DNA from: Bisporella sp. PMI_857
Taxonomy: Eukaryota > Ascomycota > Leotiomycetes > Helotiales > Helotiaceae
Assembly (NCBI GenBank): GCA_021307315.1
Contig: JAJSPD010000011.1
Span: 124,001 to 188,000, forward strand
Direction: 5' to 3'
Length of the DNA: 64,000 nucleotides
The position numbers and the translations under genes were made by a program. The notes beneath the pieces were generated by a model. It saw only the letters and a program-made list of their open reading frames with translations, had not been told where the DNA came from and made no database searches. The number at the start of each line of letters is the position of its first letter. Positions within the stretch are counted from its first letter, which is position 1. This document shows positions 23,396-32,889 of this stretch, in pieces.

Positions 23396-26300
23396 ATGCG
23401 TCTTTTGTACTGTGACACCGCTGGCCAGCTTAGCCTGACCAAGAACTTCGTTGGCACTGATATTCCAGAGTATGCTATCCTTTCGCACACATGGGGAGCG
23501 GATACAGAAGAGGTCACTTTTAGGGACCTGGTCGAAGGCACTGGCAATAACAAATCTGGCTATAAGAAGGTTCGGTTCTGTAGCGAACAAGCAAAGCGCG
23601 ATGGATGGCAATACTTTTGGATCGACACATGTTGTATCAACAAAACTGACGCGGTTGAAGTCTCGGAGTCTATTAACTCTATGTTCCGCTGGTACCGTAA
23701 CGCGACTAAATGCTACGTTTATCTATCGGATGTTTGGGCAAAAAAGCGGAAAACAGGCGATCAACTTTCCGAAATTGCTTGGGAGCCGGCTTTTCGAACA
23801 AGTAAATGGTTTACACGAGGTTGGACTCTTCAAGAGCTTCTTGCCCCGAAGTTGGTCGAGTTCTTTTCTCAAGAAGGCGAGCGACTGGGTGACAAGAGGA
23901 CTTTAGAGCGACAAGTCCATGAGATAACAGGAATTGCAGTTCCAGCGCTTCGAGAAGCTCCTTTATCTCAGTACGGAGTCGATGAGATTTTGTCATGGGT
24001 TAAAAATCGCAAAACTACGCGTGAGGAAGATATAGCATACTCGCTACTAGGGATATTCAGTGTTTATATGCCACTGATTTATGGCGAAGGGAAGGAGCAT
24101 GCATTCAAGCGGCTTCGAGAGGAGATCGACAGATCCTCTAGAAGTAGACCCCAGAGCTTCGGTTAATATCCCGTATCACAGTTAAAGCGAGTGCTAACTA
24201 GCGACTTAGAGCTCGATCGACTCGACTATCTTCCATTTGCTCCCGATGCGCTATTCAATTCATTTGACAAACAAAACGAACCTATTTGCCTTTCCGAAAC
24301 TCGAGTCGACCTTCTACAAGAAATATATAATTGGGCTGATAGAAAAGATGAACGGTGCATCTTCTGGCTTAATGGCTTAGCTGGCACAGGAAAATCGACA
24401 ATTGCGCGTACTATCGCCCGCAAATATTTTGAAGAAAAGCGCCTTGGGGCCAGCTTTTTCTTTTCAAAAGGTGGTGGAGATGTGAGCCATGCTGGCAAGT
24501 TCTTTCCAAGTATTGCCGTGCAACTCGCAAACAATATCCCGTCTCTTCGACAGCATATTTCTGATGCTGTTACTAAAAATATTGCGAGCCAGTCCCTTCA
24601 CGACCAGTGGTGCCAACTTATCCTTGGTCCATTGTCGAAGCTAAGTAGCGGCTCATTTCCATTCTGCTACGTGATAATAGTCGATGCTCTTGATGAGTGT
24701 GACAAAAAGGAGCACATTCAGATAATCTTGCAGCTCTTGGCTAAAGTTCGAGAGTTAAAGACGGTCCGGCTTCGTATTTTTCTAACAAGCAGACCCGAAA
24801 CTCCGATACGACATAGCTTCGGCCAGTTTCCAAGTAGAGAACAACAGGACTTTGTACTTCATCACATATCACCATCAATTGTCAGCCACGATATTCGCAT
24901 TTTTCTACAGGACAGTCTCAAGCTCATTGCCAGTGAACAATCTCTTGGTGCTGGATGGCCTGGGGAGCAGATTATTACGCGTCTGGTCGATTATTCAAGT
25001 GGGTTGTTTATCTGGGCGGCAACTGCATGCCGGTTTATTCGTGACGGGAAACGGTTTGCTACGAAAAGATTGATTATGATTTCAGAGAAGAGTAACACTG
25101 CTATAAACGCGCCAGAGAAGCATCTCGATGATATTTATCTGACTGTTCTCAAGCAGTCGATTTCTGCAGACTTTGTACTTGAAGAAGTAGAAGAGTTGCG
25201 CGATATTTTCAAATGCTTGCTTGGAAGCATTGTGACTCTTTTTTCTCCGCTTTCTGCTCAATCTTTAAGCAAACTACTCAACATTTCGCAAGAAGAAGTC
25301 GACCAGACATTGTGTGATCTTTATGCTATTCTAGATATCCCAAAGGATAAATCCCGTCCACTCCGTTTACATCATCCTTCATTTCGCGATTTCCTGCTTA
25401 ATAACAAGCGATGTCGCGACTCGAACTTTTTAGTTGACGAAAAGCAAGCTCATCAGACGTTAGCTAACTGCTGTATCCAGCTTATGTCTATGTTTCTTAA
25501 GCAAGATATTTGCGAACAAGGGGCTCCCGGTGCACTTGTCGCAGATATACAGAATAGTCAGATAGAGCAATGTCTCTCACCAGAAGTTAAGTATGCTTGT
25601 CTTTACTGGATTCAACATTTTCAAAAAAGTGACAAGCACTTTTACAACAATGACCACGTTTATCAATTCCTCCAGAAACATTTTCTTCACTGGCTTGAGG
25701 CTCTTGGCTGGATGGGGAAAAGTTCGGAAGGGATTCTTGCGATACTTTCCTTGGAGTCTTATGTTCAAGTAAGACTTTTTTTACCGCAAATTTCTATAAC
25801 AGATCATGACTAATTTAAAGAAAGGCGAATAAACATCCTAATTTATATATATTCCTTTATGATGCTAAGCGGTTTGCTTTGTACAACCGCTCTGTTATTG
25901 AACAAGCGCCTTTACAATTATATTCTTCGGCTCTTGTCTTTGCCCCAGAAAATAGCATTATTCGGAGACAATTTGGGCAGTATAGCTCACCTTTAATCGA
26001 AATGAAATCAAAAGCACAAGCAAACTGGGGCGCAGCACTGCAAACGCTTGAAGGCCACTCGGGCTTTGTTGCGTCTGTGGCATTCTCGCCTGACGGCAAG
26101 CAGATCGTATCTGGATCGAGTGACAGGACCGTGCGGCTCTGGGATGCAGTAACAGGCGCGGCGCTTGAGACGCTAGAAGGCCACTCAGGCTCGGTTTTGT
26201 CTGTGGCATTCTCGCCTGACGGCAAGCATATTGTATCTGGATCGAGTGACGAGACCGTGCGGCTCTGGGATGCAGCAACAGGCGCGGCATTGCAAACGCT

Positions 26301-27786
26301 TGACGGCCACTCGGACTGGGTTATGTCTGTGGCATTTTCGGCTGACGGCAAGCAGATCGTATCTGGATCGGATGACGGGACCGTGCGGCTCTGGGATACA
26401 GTAACAGGCGCGGCGTTGCAGACACTTGAAGGCCACTCGAGCTGGGTTTCGTCTGTGGCATTCTCGCCTGACGGCAAACAGATCGTATCTGGATCGAATG
26501 ACAAGACTGTGCGGCTTTGGGATGCAGTAACAGGCGTGGTGCTGCAAACGCTAGAAGGCCACTCGGACTGGGTTACGTCTGTGGCATTCTCACTTGACGG
26601 CAAGCAGATCGTATCTGGATCGAGTGACAGGACCGTGCGGCTCTGGGATCCAGTAACAGGCGTGGCGCTACAGATGCTAGAAGGCCACTCGGGCTGGGTT
26701 ACGCCTGTGGCATTCTCGCCTGACGGCAAACAGATTGTATCTGGATCGCGTGGCAAAACCGTGCAGCTCTGGGATGCAGTAACAGGCGTGGTGCTGCAAA
26801 CGCTAGAAGGCCACTCAGGCCGGGTTTCGTCTGTGGCATTCTCGCCTGGCGGCAAACAGATCGTATCTGGATCGAATGACGAGACTGTACGGCTCTGGGA
26901 TACAGTAACAGGCGCGGCGTTGCAGACACTTGAAGGCCACTCGAGCTGGGTTTCGTCTGTGGCATTTTCGGCTGACGGCAAGCATATTGTATCTGGATCG
27001 AGTGATGAGACCGTGCGGCTCTGGGATGCAGTAACAGGCGCGGCATTGCAGACGCTTGAAGGCCACTCGGGCTGGGTTACGTCTGTGGCATTCTCGCCTG
27101 ACGGCAAACAGATCGTATCTGGATCGAATGACAAAACTGTACGGCTCTGGGATGCAGCAACAAGCGTGGCATTACAGACACTTGAAGGCCACTCAGACTC
27201 GGTTTCGTCTGTAGCATTTTCGCCTAACGGCAAACAGATCGTATCTGGATCGAATGACAAGACTGTGCGGCTTTGGGATGCAGTAACAGGCGCGGCGCTA
27301 CAAACGCTTGAAGGCCACTCGGGCTTGGTTTGGTCTGTAGCATTTTCGCCTGACGGCAAACAGATTGTATCTGGATCGAATGACGGGACTGCGCGGATCT
27401 GGGATGCAGTAACAAGCGCGGCGCTACAAACGCTAGAAGGCCACTCGGGCTGGGTTATGTCTGTGGCATTTTCGCCTGACGGCAAGCAAATCGTATCTGG
27501 ATCGGATGACGAGACCGTACGGCTCTGGGATACAGTAACAAGCGCGGTGCTGCAGACGCTTGAAGGCCACTCGGACTGGGCTAGGTCTGTGGGATTCTCG
27601 CCTGACGGCAAGGTAGAACAAGGCTTGTTTGTATCTGATCATTGGGTAGTAGTAGGCAAGCAAAAACTTCTCTGGCTTCCTCCGGAGTATCGAGAGACTT
27701 GTAAAGCTGTCTGGAGTAAAGTTATTGTGTTGGGTCACTCATCAGGGAGAATATCAATTTTTGAATTAAAGGATCAAGGCATGTAG
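23396..27786 (+). CDS. HET-NACHT-WD40 NLR (HET-E/HET-D-like)
   Basis: join(23396..24143, 24210..25768, 25825..27786), about 1422 residues. The HET domain is at 1-240 (AILSHTWG, WIDTCCI, RGWTLQELLAP, YSLLGIF). Intron 1 (66 nt, GTAGAC donor, GCTAAC branch, TTAG acceptor) removes an in-frame TAA at 24164. NACHT follows with Walker A GLAGTGKSTIART and Walker B VIIVDALDEC. Intron 2 is 56 nt. The C-terminus has 12 near-identical 42-residue WD40 repeats, one partial repeat, then WLPPEYRETC and GHSSGRISIFEL. The architecture matches Podospora HET-E/HET-D/HET-R, NLRs that detect a non-self partner and trigger incompatibility cell death through HET. The partner in those systems is a glycolipid transfer protein, HET-C; none lies in this window. 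Gene appears intact. Confidence 0.92.
26035..27546 (+). repeat. Twelve tandem 126-bp WD40-coding repeats
   Basis: Each unit encodes 42 residues on the pattern ALQTLEGHS, SVAFSPDGKQIVSGS, TVRLWDAVTG. Units differ mainly at positions 10, 11, 13, 30, 32 and 37-42 of the repeat. DNA identity between units is very high. This is the signature of concerted evolution with changes concentrated at surface positions. A thirteenth, partial unit starts at 27547. Confidence 0.95.
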
Positions 27787-28980
27787 AGGAGTCATAGACA
27801 ATATAATTTATTCATTTCTTTTTCTCTCTATGCTATAGAGGGTCAAAGGGTAGCATGTGTTTATATCTTAGTCTATAATTGCCACCAGATTTCTAGTATC
27901 CTCCAACCCAGAACGATCGTGAAATATACCTTGTAATTGGTGTAGTGGTTGCTGGCTCAGTAGCTCTATGAGTAGGTGAATAGCTTACCAGCTAGTCCAA
28001 CTGGCCCGAAAGGGCACAAAAATAAGGTTGGGAGCCTTATTCGCTATTCTACTATATATGAGAGTAACTGCAACCGTGGCAATTGGTTTGCCATTGCTCC
28101 AAGCGATAGAGATTTGCAAGACGAAACTCGGGCCAGACCATCTAGGCACGCTAACAACTAGGCTTATCCTAGCTACCCTGCGTATTTACTTTGCATATCT
28201 TCAGAAGTTCTGTGTCAGAGACAAGACGGTTCGAGATGTGTAAACTGTTATAATCATCAGTAGACGGAGTTTGTGGAGGAGTATTCCGAAAGTGACGCAT
28301 TGTCTACCCCTTGTTGAAAGATTAATAGAGACGTCTCGAAGCATGCTTTACTCTTGTTTCTATTCGATATTCCTGTACTGTAGATGGATCAGTATTTTGC
28401 TTGGACTCCAAGATCTCCTGCAACTCACCCAGGCGATCAATACGCAAGGTCAAGTTATGGAGGCCGTATCAGTTAGTGCGGCCATGGCCTTAAAAAGTGA
28501 AAGTAGGACAAGGCTGACTACCTGTTGATTGGCGAGTGTGGGCGGCAGAATATCAAGCGATGAGTGCCTCTGGCAGGGGCTGTGGCTGATTAGTCGAGAT
28601 TTGCTCACAGCTAAATAATGTGCAATCGCAGTCTAGACTATGCACCAGAAGCGCTGCGGGTCACCGCACGGGCCGAGACGAGACATTGAAATGATGTGGA
28701 GTATAATAAGTTAGAATTGACGACACTCGAGCTTTCGCGAGTTCTCCACAATTTCGAATGCATGATTTTCCACGCCTTCGAAGATGCTTGCTTAGCCGTT
28801 AGTAAATTTAGCGACCCTCAGCGTCGCCCAATTAAAGGGCCCAGAATCATCTCATGCGAATGACACATTCCCTTGTTTGCTCCTGAACGGCAGGTAATGA
28901 AATGCCAGGATTAAATGCTTAATTTCTGTAGGATTCGCAACGATGTTTCGTCACAATAGAATCTGATTTTGCAATATAAC
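27787..28980. other. Intergenic downstream of the NLR
   Basis: Apart from the TPR remnant at 28105-28200, no gene was found. An A-box-like stretch near 27940 was considered as a tRNA and rejected. Confidence 0.4.
28105..28200 (+). pseudogene. TPR-gene remnant
   Basis: The plus-strand frame reads EICKTKLGPDHLGTLTT, the hallmark of TPR_12/kinesin-light-chain repeats (compare KKKLGVDHPDTLTSM in the kinase-TPR gene). Flanking frames are closed, so it is a broken fragment of another TPR receptor. Confidence 0.5.
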
Positions 28981-29459
28981 TGTCGGAATACCTACCACGT
29001 AGCTAAAGGCGTAGTAGCTATTGACACGCTCTTGCTGGTGTGGTTCTGGTATTCGTTGATTGATTCTTCTAAGCTACGGCTTATTGTCAGGTAAATATAT
29101 CGATTAATATCCAGGATACTACCAGTAATTTGGAGGCTTTCTCAAACACCATCAAAAGTGGTATCCGAGAATTATTGTTACTTTTTGGTGGTATCCCAGA
29201 TTGTTGGTATCCCCTCCTTACCTTCCACGGGGCAAAAGGCACAGCTCATAGGCCGTGCTCTTGCTCTTGATGGATATGGTAATTGTTGTTGTATTAGGTT
29301 CTACTCTAGATTCTACAATATGGGGGTTGTGCGGACCACGTGACCTGGCGGGTCGTATGTGGATCCGTAAACCCCTACTTCCTACACAGATATTAACCGT
29401 TAATATATCGGTGATAGAATACCCACAATTCCCGCAATCTATGTACATGCATTCCAACA
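28981..29459 (+). repeat. LTR (TGTCGGAAT family) carrying inserted sequence
   Basis: Starts TGTCGGAATACCTACCACG and ends ATGCATTCCAACA, the inverse of the LTR at 17304-17486. It is expanded by an insertion bounded by AATATATCG copies near 29095 and 29402. The insertion itself holds the solo LTR at 29202-29386. Confidence 0.65.
29202..29386 (-). repeat. Solo LTR, copy 1 of a two-copy family
   Basis: Plus strand TGTTGGTATCCCC ... CTTCCTACA, with perfect duplication CAGAT (29197-29201 and 29387-29391). It is strongly similar to 45163-45375. Confidence 0.9.
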
Positions 29460-29651
29460 TGACAGAACGAGAAAATACACAATAATAAGCAGGAGGAATT
29501 GGGGATGCCGTTCAGGCTCTCTATTGTTGTCTATGTGTGTAATGATACAGAACTGTAGAACTGTGTGTGTGTGAAAAGTCTTCCTCGCTAGCGTTCCCAC
29601 TTAGTCAGGGACATGTCAGCTAACGTACTTAATAAGCAACTTGATCAAATA

Positions 29652-30251
29652 ACGTACCTAACCACTTAGCTGGCCACCCTATCATCCTGGCCACTCAAAA
29701 ACACACCAAAAATCACGATTTTAGCATGCTTGTATCTCAACTATTATTTACTTTAATAGATCAAAATTTAAAATTTAGTTTTTTGAGTGTTTAAATAAGC
29801 ATTATTTTAAGTTTCAAAATGGTTAGTATTGTCACGTCCCGACCCTGGTCGAGCACGTGCCCTGTTGCCGAGCCACTAGGGCTCCCTCATGTACATATAG
29901 CCTGCTCTCCCCGAGCCCCTTTTCCTTCCTCAGCTTGATATTCTCGTATGATACCACCGTTGCCCTCTGTATCTGTAGATCCACAGCGCGTGTCGTGACA
30001 AGTATTATATAGATTCAGATATAGCATTTCACGCAAAAATAACCTCTGCAATTTCTGTTTCTAAATAACTATTAATTGTGTTAGTTTCAACTTTCAATTA
30101 TGTATAAGAATTACAGTTGAATTGTTATATATAAAGTTTTATAAATTTAGGTAAAGTAGTAGTTGAGATATAAACATGCCAAAATCGTGATTTTTGGTGT
30201 GTTTTTGAGTGGCCAGGATGATAGGGTGGCCAGCTAAGTGGTTAGGTACGT
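29652..30251. mobile_element. MITE inserted in the Pogo left TIR
   Basis: Terminal inverted repeats of about 108 bp start ACGTACCTAACCACTTAGC. The TA duplication is at 29650-29651 and 30252-30253. Its ACGTAC ends resemble those of the Pogo element, suggesting mobilisation by a related transposase. It contains the solo LTR at 29830-30000. Confidence 0.88.
29830..30000 (-). repeat. Solo LTR inside the MITE
   Basis: TGTCACGTCCC ... TGTCGTGACA with duplication AGTAT (29825-29829 and 30001-30005). It is the inverse of the sequence at 37931-38105. Confidence 0.88.
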
Positions 30252-30320
30252 TAAGCAACTTGCTCACACCCCACCAATTTCGACGCGTTTTCAGTACTCT
30301 ATTTCTACACAACTCCACCA

Positions 30321-31964
30321 ATGACCTCTCAATTGGCTCATAAAGAGGGTCGAATTGCTCTTGCACTTCAGGCCTATCGCGATGGCCATTTTACGGGTTT
30401 ACGAGAGGCTGCGAACGCGTACGATATCCCATATTCGACTTTTCGATACCGCGTTCAAGGAGGACGCGCAAGGAGAGGTTTACGGGCCGTGAACGCTAAA
30501 CTCTTGGTCTCAGAGGAGGAGGCTCTTATTAAGTGGATATTGTCAATGGATGAACGAGGCTTACCAGTTAGAAGTAGTTCTATTGAGCGAATGGCGAATC
30601 TACTCCTTCAAAAACGATCAAATACGGACCCGAACAATCCTCTTACGGTTGGCAAATGCTGGGTTTCTAACTTCGTACGACGCCATAGTTCTCTCAAATC
30701 GAAGTACAATCGTAAATATGATTATCAACGTGCTAAATGCGAAGATCCTGCAGTTCTTCGAGACTGGTTTCGGCTTGTACGGAATACAATTGCTAAATAT
30801 GGAATCATGGAAGACGACATATACAACTTTGATGAAACGGAGTTTCAAATGGGAGTTATATCGACTGCAAAAGTAATTACGGGTTCCGAAAGAGCTGGCC
30901 GGCCTGTATCTCTTCAACCAGGAAACCGTGAATGGGTTACAGTTATTGAGTCTATATCGTCATCTGGCTGGAGCTTGCCACCAATGATAATATTCGAAGG
31001 AAAAGTTCATATTTCGACTTGGTACACAGATGCACTTCCATTGGATTGGACAATTGCTTTGAGTGATAAAGGATGGACAGACGACTCTTTAGGCCTTACT
31101 TGGCTTACGGACGTGTTCGAAAAGCATACAAAGGATCGTACGAAAGGAGTATATCGGCTTTTAATTCTCGACGGGCATAGAAGTCATTCCACTCCAGAAT
31201 TTGATCTGTTTTGCTCAGAACACAATATTATTACTCTTTGTATGCCGCCACATTCATCACACTTATTACAACCGTTAAACCTTAGTTGTTTTGCGGTTTT
31301 AAAGCAGTTTTACGGGCAACACATCGAAGAATATATGCGAGCTGGCCTTAACCATATTGACAAGCCAGACTTCCTTACAGCCTACGTTTCGGCCCGCAAA
31401 GAATCTATGGCTGTAGATACGGTCCGTAGTAGTTTTGCAGCTACGGGTCTCGTTCCTTTTGATCCAGAACGAGTGTTTTCAAGGCTTAATACCCACGTAC
31501 GAACTCCAACTCCGCCTGCAGACATTTCTTCTACTCAAGATTCTTGGATACCCGAAACGCCTCACAATATTTCTCAGTTAGAGCTTCAAGCTCAAGCAAT
31601 CAAGGAGTATATTCGCCGTCGTACGACTAGTCCACCGAGCCCAACTGAACAAGCTTTAGGCCAGCTAGTTAAGGGTTGTCAAATGGCGATGCATTCTGCT
31701 ATTCTTCTTGCGGAGGAAAATAAGCAACTACGGGCCGAAAACACTCGACAAAAAAAGAAGAAAGCAAAAAGAAGGTCTTATATTGCTCAAGGAGGTGTTT
31801 TAACGGTTCAAGAAGGGTTGAATCGAGTTCAAGAAGCTGATTTACAGCTCGTAGAAAGAGTTACAAGTCCGCAAGCCCAGCCGCAAAACCGAGCACCCCG
31901 CATGTGCAGTTTATGCAGATCACTTGAACACACAGCTCGTACATGCCCACAAAAAGGAGCTTAG
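30321..31964 (+). CDS. Pogo/Fot-type DDE transposase, catalytic Asp altered
   Basis: Uninterrupted 547-residue frame with an N-terminal HTH (psq/CENP-B-like) region and the DDE_1 superfamily core. The first Asp is in YNFDETEFQMG and the second in LILDGHRSHS. The third position reads SSHLLQPLNLSCF, where the family normally has QPLD; the Asp appears replaced by Asn (codon AAC), 35 residues after the second Asp. The C-terminus carries a zinc knuckle, CSLCRSLEHTARTC. The Asp-to-Asn change suggests a catalytically weak or dead enzyme despite the intact frame. It would act in the nucleus to cut and paste elements with matching TIRs, including perhaps the MITE. Confidence 0.9.
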   Translation: MTSQLAHKEGRIALALQAYRDGHFTGLREAANAYDIPYSTFRYRVQGGRARRGLRAVNAKLLVSEEEALIKWILSMDERGLPVRSSSIERMANLLLQKRSNTDPNNPLTVGKCWVSNFVRRHSSLKSKYNRKYDYQRAKCEDPAVLRDWFRLVRNTIAKYGIMEDDIYNFDETEFQMGVISTAKVITGSERAGRPVSLQPGNREWVTVIESISSSGWSLPPMIIFEGKVHISTWYTDALPLDWTIALSDKGWTDDSLGLTWLTDVFEKHTKDRTKGVYRLLILDGHRSHSTPEFDLFCSEHNIITLCMPPHSSHLLQPLNLSCFAVLKQFYGQHIEEYMRAGLNHIDKPDFLTAYVSARKESMAVDTVRSSFAATGLVPFDPERVFSRLNTHVRTPTPPADISSTQDSWIPETPHNISQLELQAQAIKEYIRRRTTSPPSPTEQALGQLVKGCQMAMHSAILLAEENKQLRAENTRQKKKKAKRRSYIAQGGVLTVQEGLNRVQEADLQLVERVTSPQAQPQNRAPRMCSLCRSLEHTARTCPQKGA

Positions 31965-32113
31965 ATTCTATGTAATTTTATATTAATCAATTCAAATGGT
32001 GGTTGTAAAAATCGTTTTGAAAGCATGTAAATTGGTGGGGTGTGAGCAAGTTGCTTATTTGATCAAGTTGCTTATTAAGTACGTTACCTAGATTCTCAAA
32101 TCCTGACACAACA

Positions 32114-32889
32114 GGTACAAAGGCACATTGGATATACTCCACCAAAAATTGTAAATCTAACTACCGACCAGGTTTCTTGAAGGACTGTCCCTCGGGCGTG
32201 CTCACCAAGGAGGAATTCCGAAAGATCTACCACCAATTCTTCCCCTTGACTTTGCTGTACCGGCGTCGTCCTGGATTTGGGATTCTGCCTCACTGGTATC
32301 TAGTCAAAATCCCGTTACTCTCTTTTGTTGCCCTCAATTTGGTGAAATCAGGCGCACTCTTCGCCTTACTCCTACTCCTGACCAGCGTCGCTTGTTCGGG
32401 GTGACATGAAGCGGAGCGGGGTAGAACATCAAAATCGTCCATGCCCCGCAGCATCAAAAACCCTAAATAGTTCTTACGCGACATATTCTACATAGTTACA
32501 GAGCGGATGACTGTTTTTATTAATACCTACTTGTTATTAAATTGCGACAACAATCGAGAAGGGATAGACAAGTGTCTTCGTAGTATTCTTACACCGTACG
32601 GACGTACAGGGATGTTACCCGAGTGCTGCCCTAGAGAATACTACAGTGCAGCCTAAAGCACTGGAAACTGACTAGTAAGGAAAGAGGACGTACGATAGCC
32701 ATACCACACATGGCTTCATCCGAAATATTTCGGACGCCAAACAGTCAGATGTGCACTTGATCATTTTTTCCCTACAAAGTATATATCTCACGAATCTGGC
32801 ACTCGTCGCGCAGCGCTTCTAGACAGCCCAAGTTCCACCTCCAAGACCGTTTTTCTCATACTACTTTGAAGGGAGCGACATCAGTGGAT
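32114..32889. other. Intergenic, 5' region of the ankyrin-HET gene
   Basis: No gene with motifs. A CT-rich leader precedes the ATG at 32890. Confidence 0.4.

Larger units (their letters stand above)
29623..32084 (+). mobile_element. Pogo/Fot-type DNA transposon
   Basis: Flanked by the TA target duplication (29621-29622 and 32085-32086). The right terminal inverted repeat is GGTGTGAGCAAGTTGC ... TTAAGTACGT, and the left one reads the same inverted but is split by a MITE. TIR length is about 60 bp. It carries one transposase gene. The TIR contains a short internal duplication of AAGCAACTTG. Confidence 0.9.
29460..32108. repeat. Solo LTR split by a Pogo element
   Basis: LTR halves 29460-29622 and 32087-32108 join to 185 bp, matching the copy at 53523-53706 (AGTCTTC, CATGTCAGCT, TTCAAATCC). 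The outer 5-bp duplication is CAACA (29455-29459 and 32109-32113). The Pogo element interrupts it at a TA. Confidence 0.8.

Noticed and set aside
24162..24190. In-frame TAA between the HET and NACHT domains as a nonsense mutation
   Set aside because: It lies inside a 66-nt intron with GT-AG ends, a CTAAC branch and matching phase, so the gene is probably intact.
26035..27546. CRISPR-like or satellite array
   Set aside because: The units are exactly 126 bp, in frame and encode WD40 blades; no spacers.
25857..27611. 584-codon open frame on the minus strand across the WD40 repeats
   Set aside because: It mirrors the repetitive sense coding sequence: every unit gives the same antisense peptide. 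A shadow of repeat periodicity, not a gene.
27930..28020. Possible tRNA or SINE (GGTGTAGTGGTT, A-box-like)
   Set aside because: No convincing cloverleaf, B box or acceptor pairing could be drawn.
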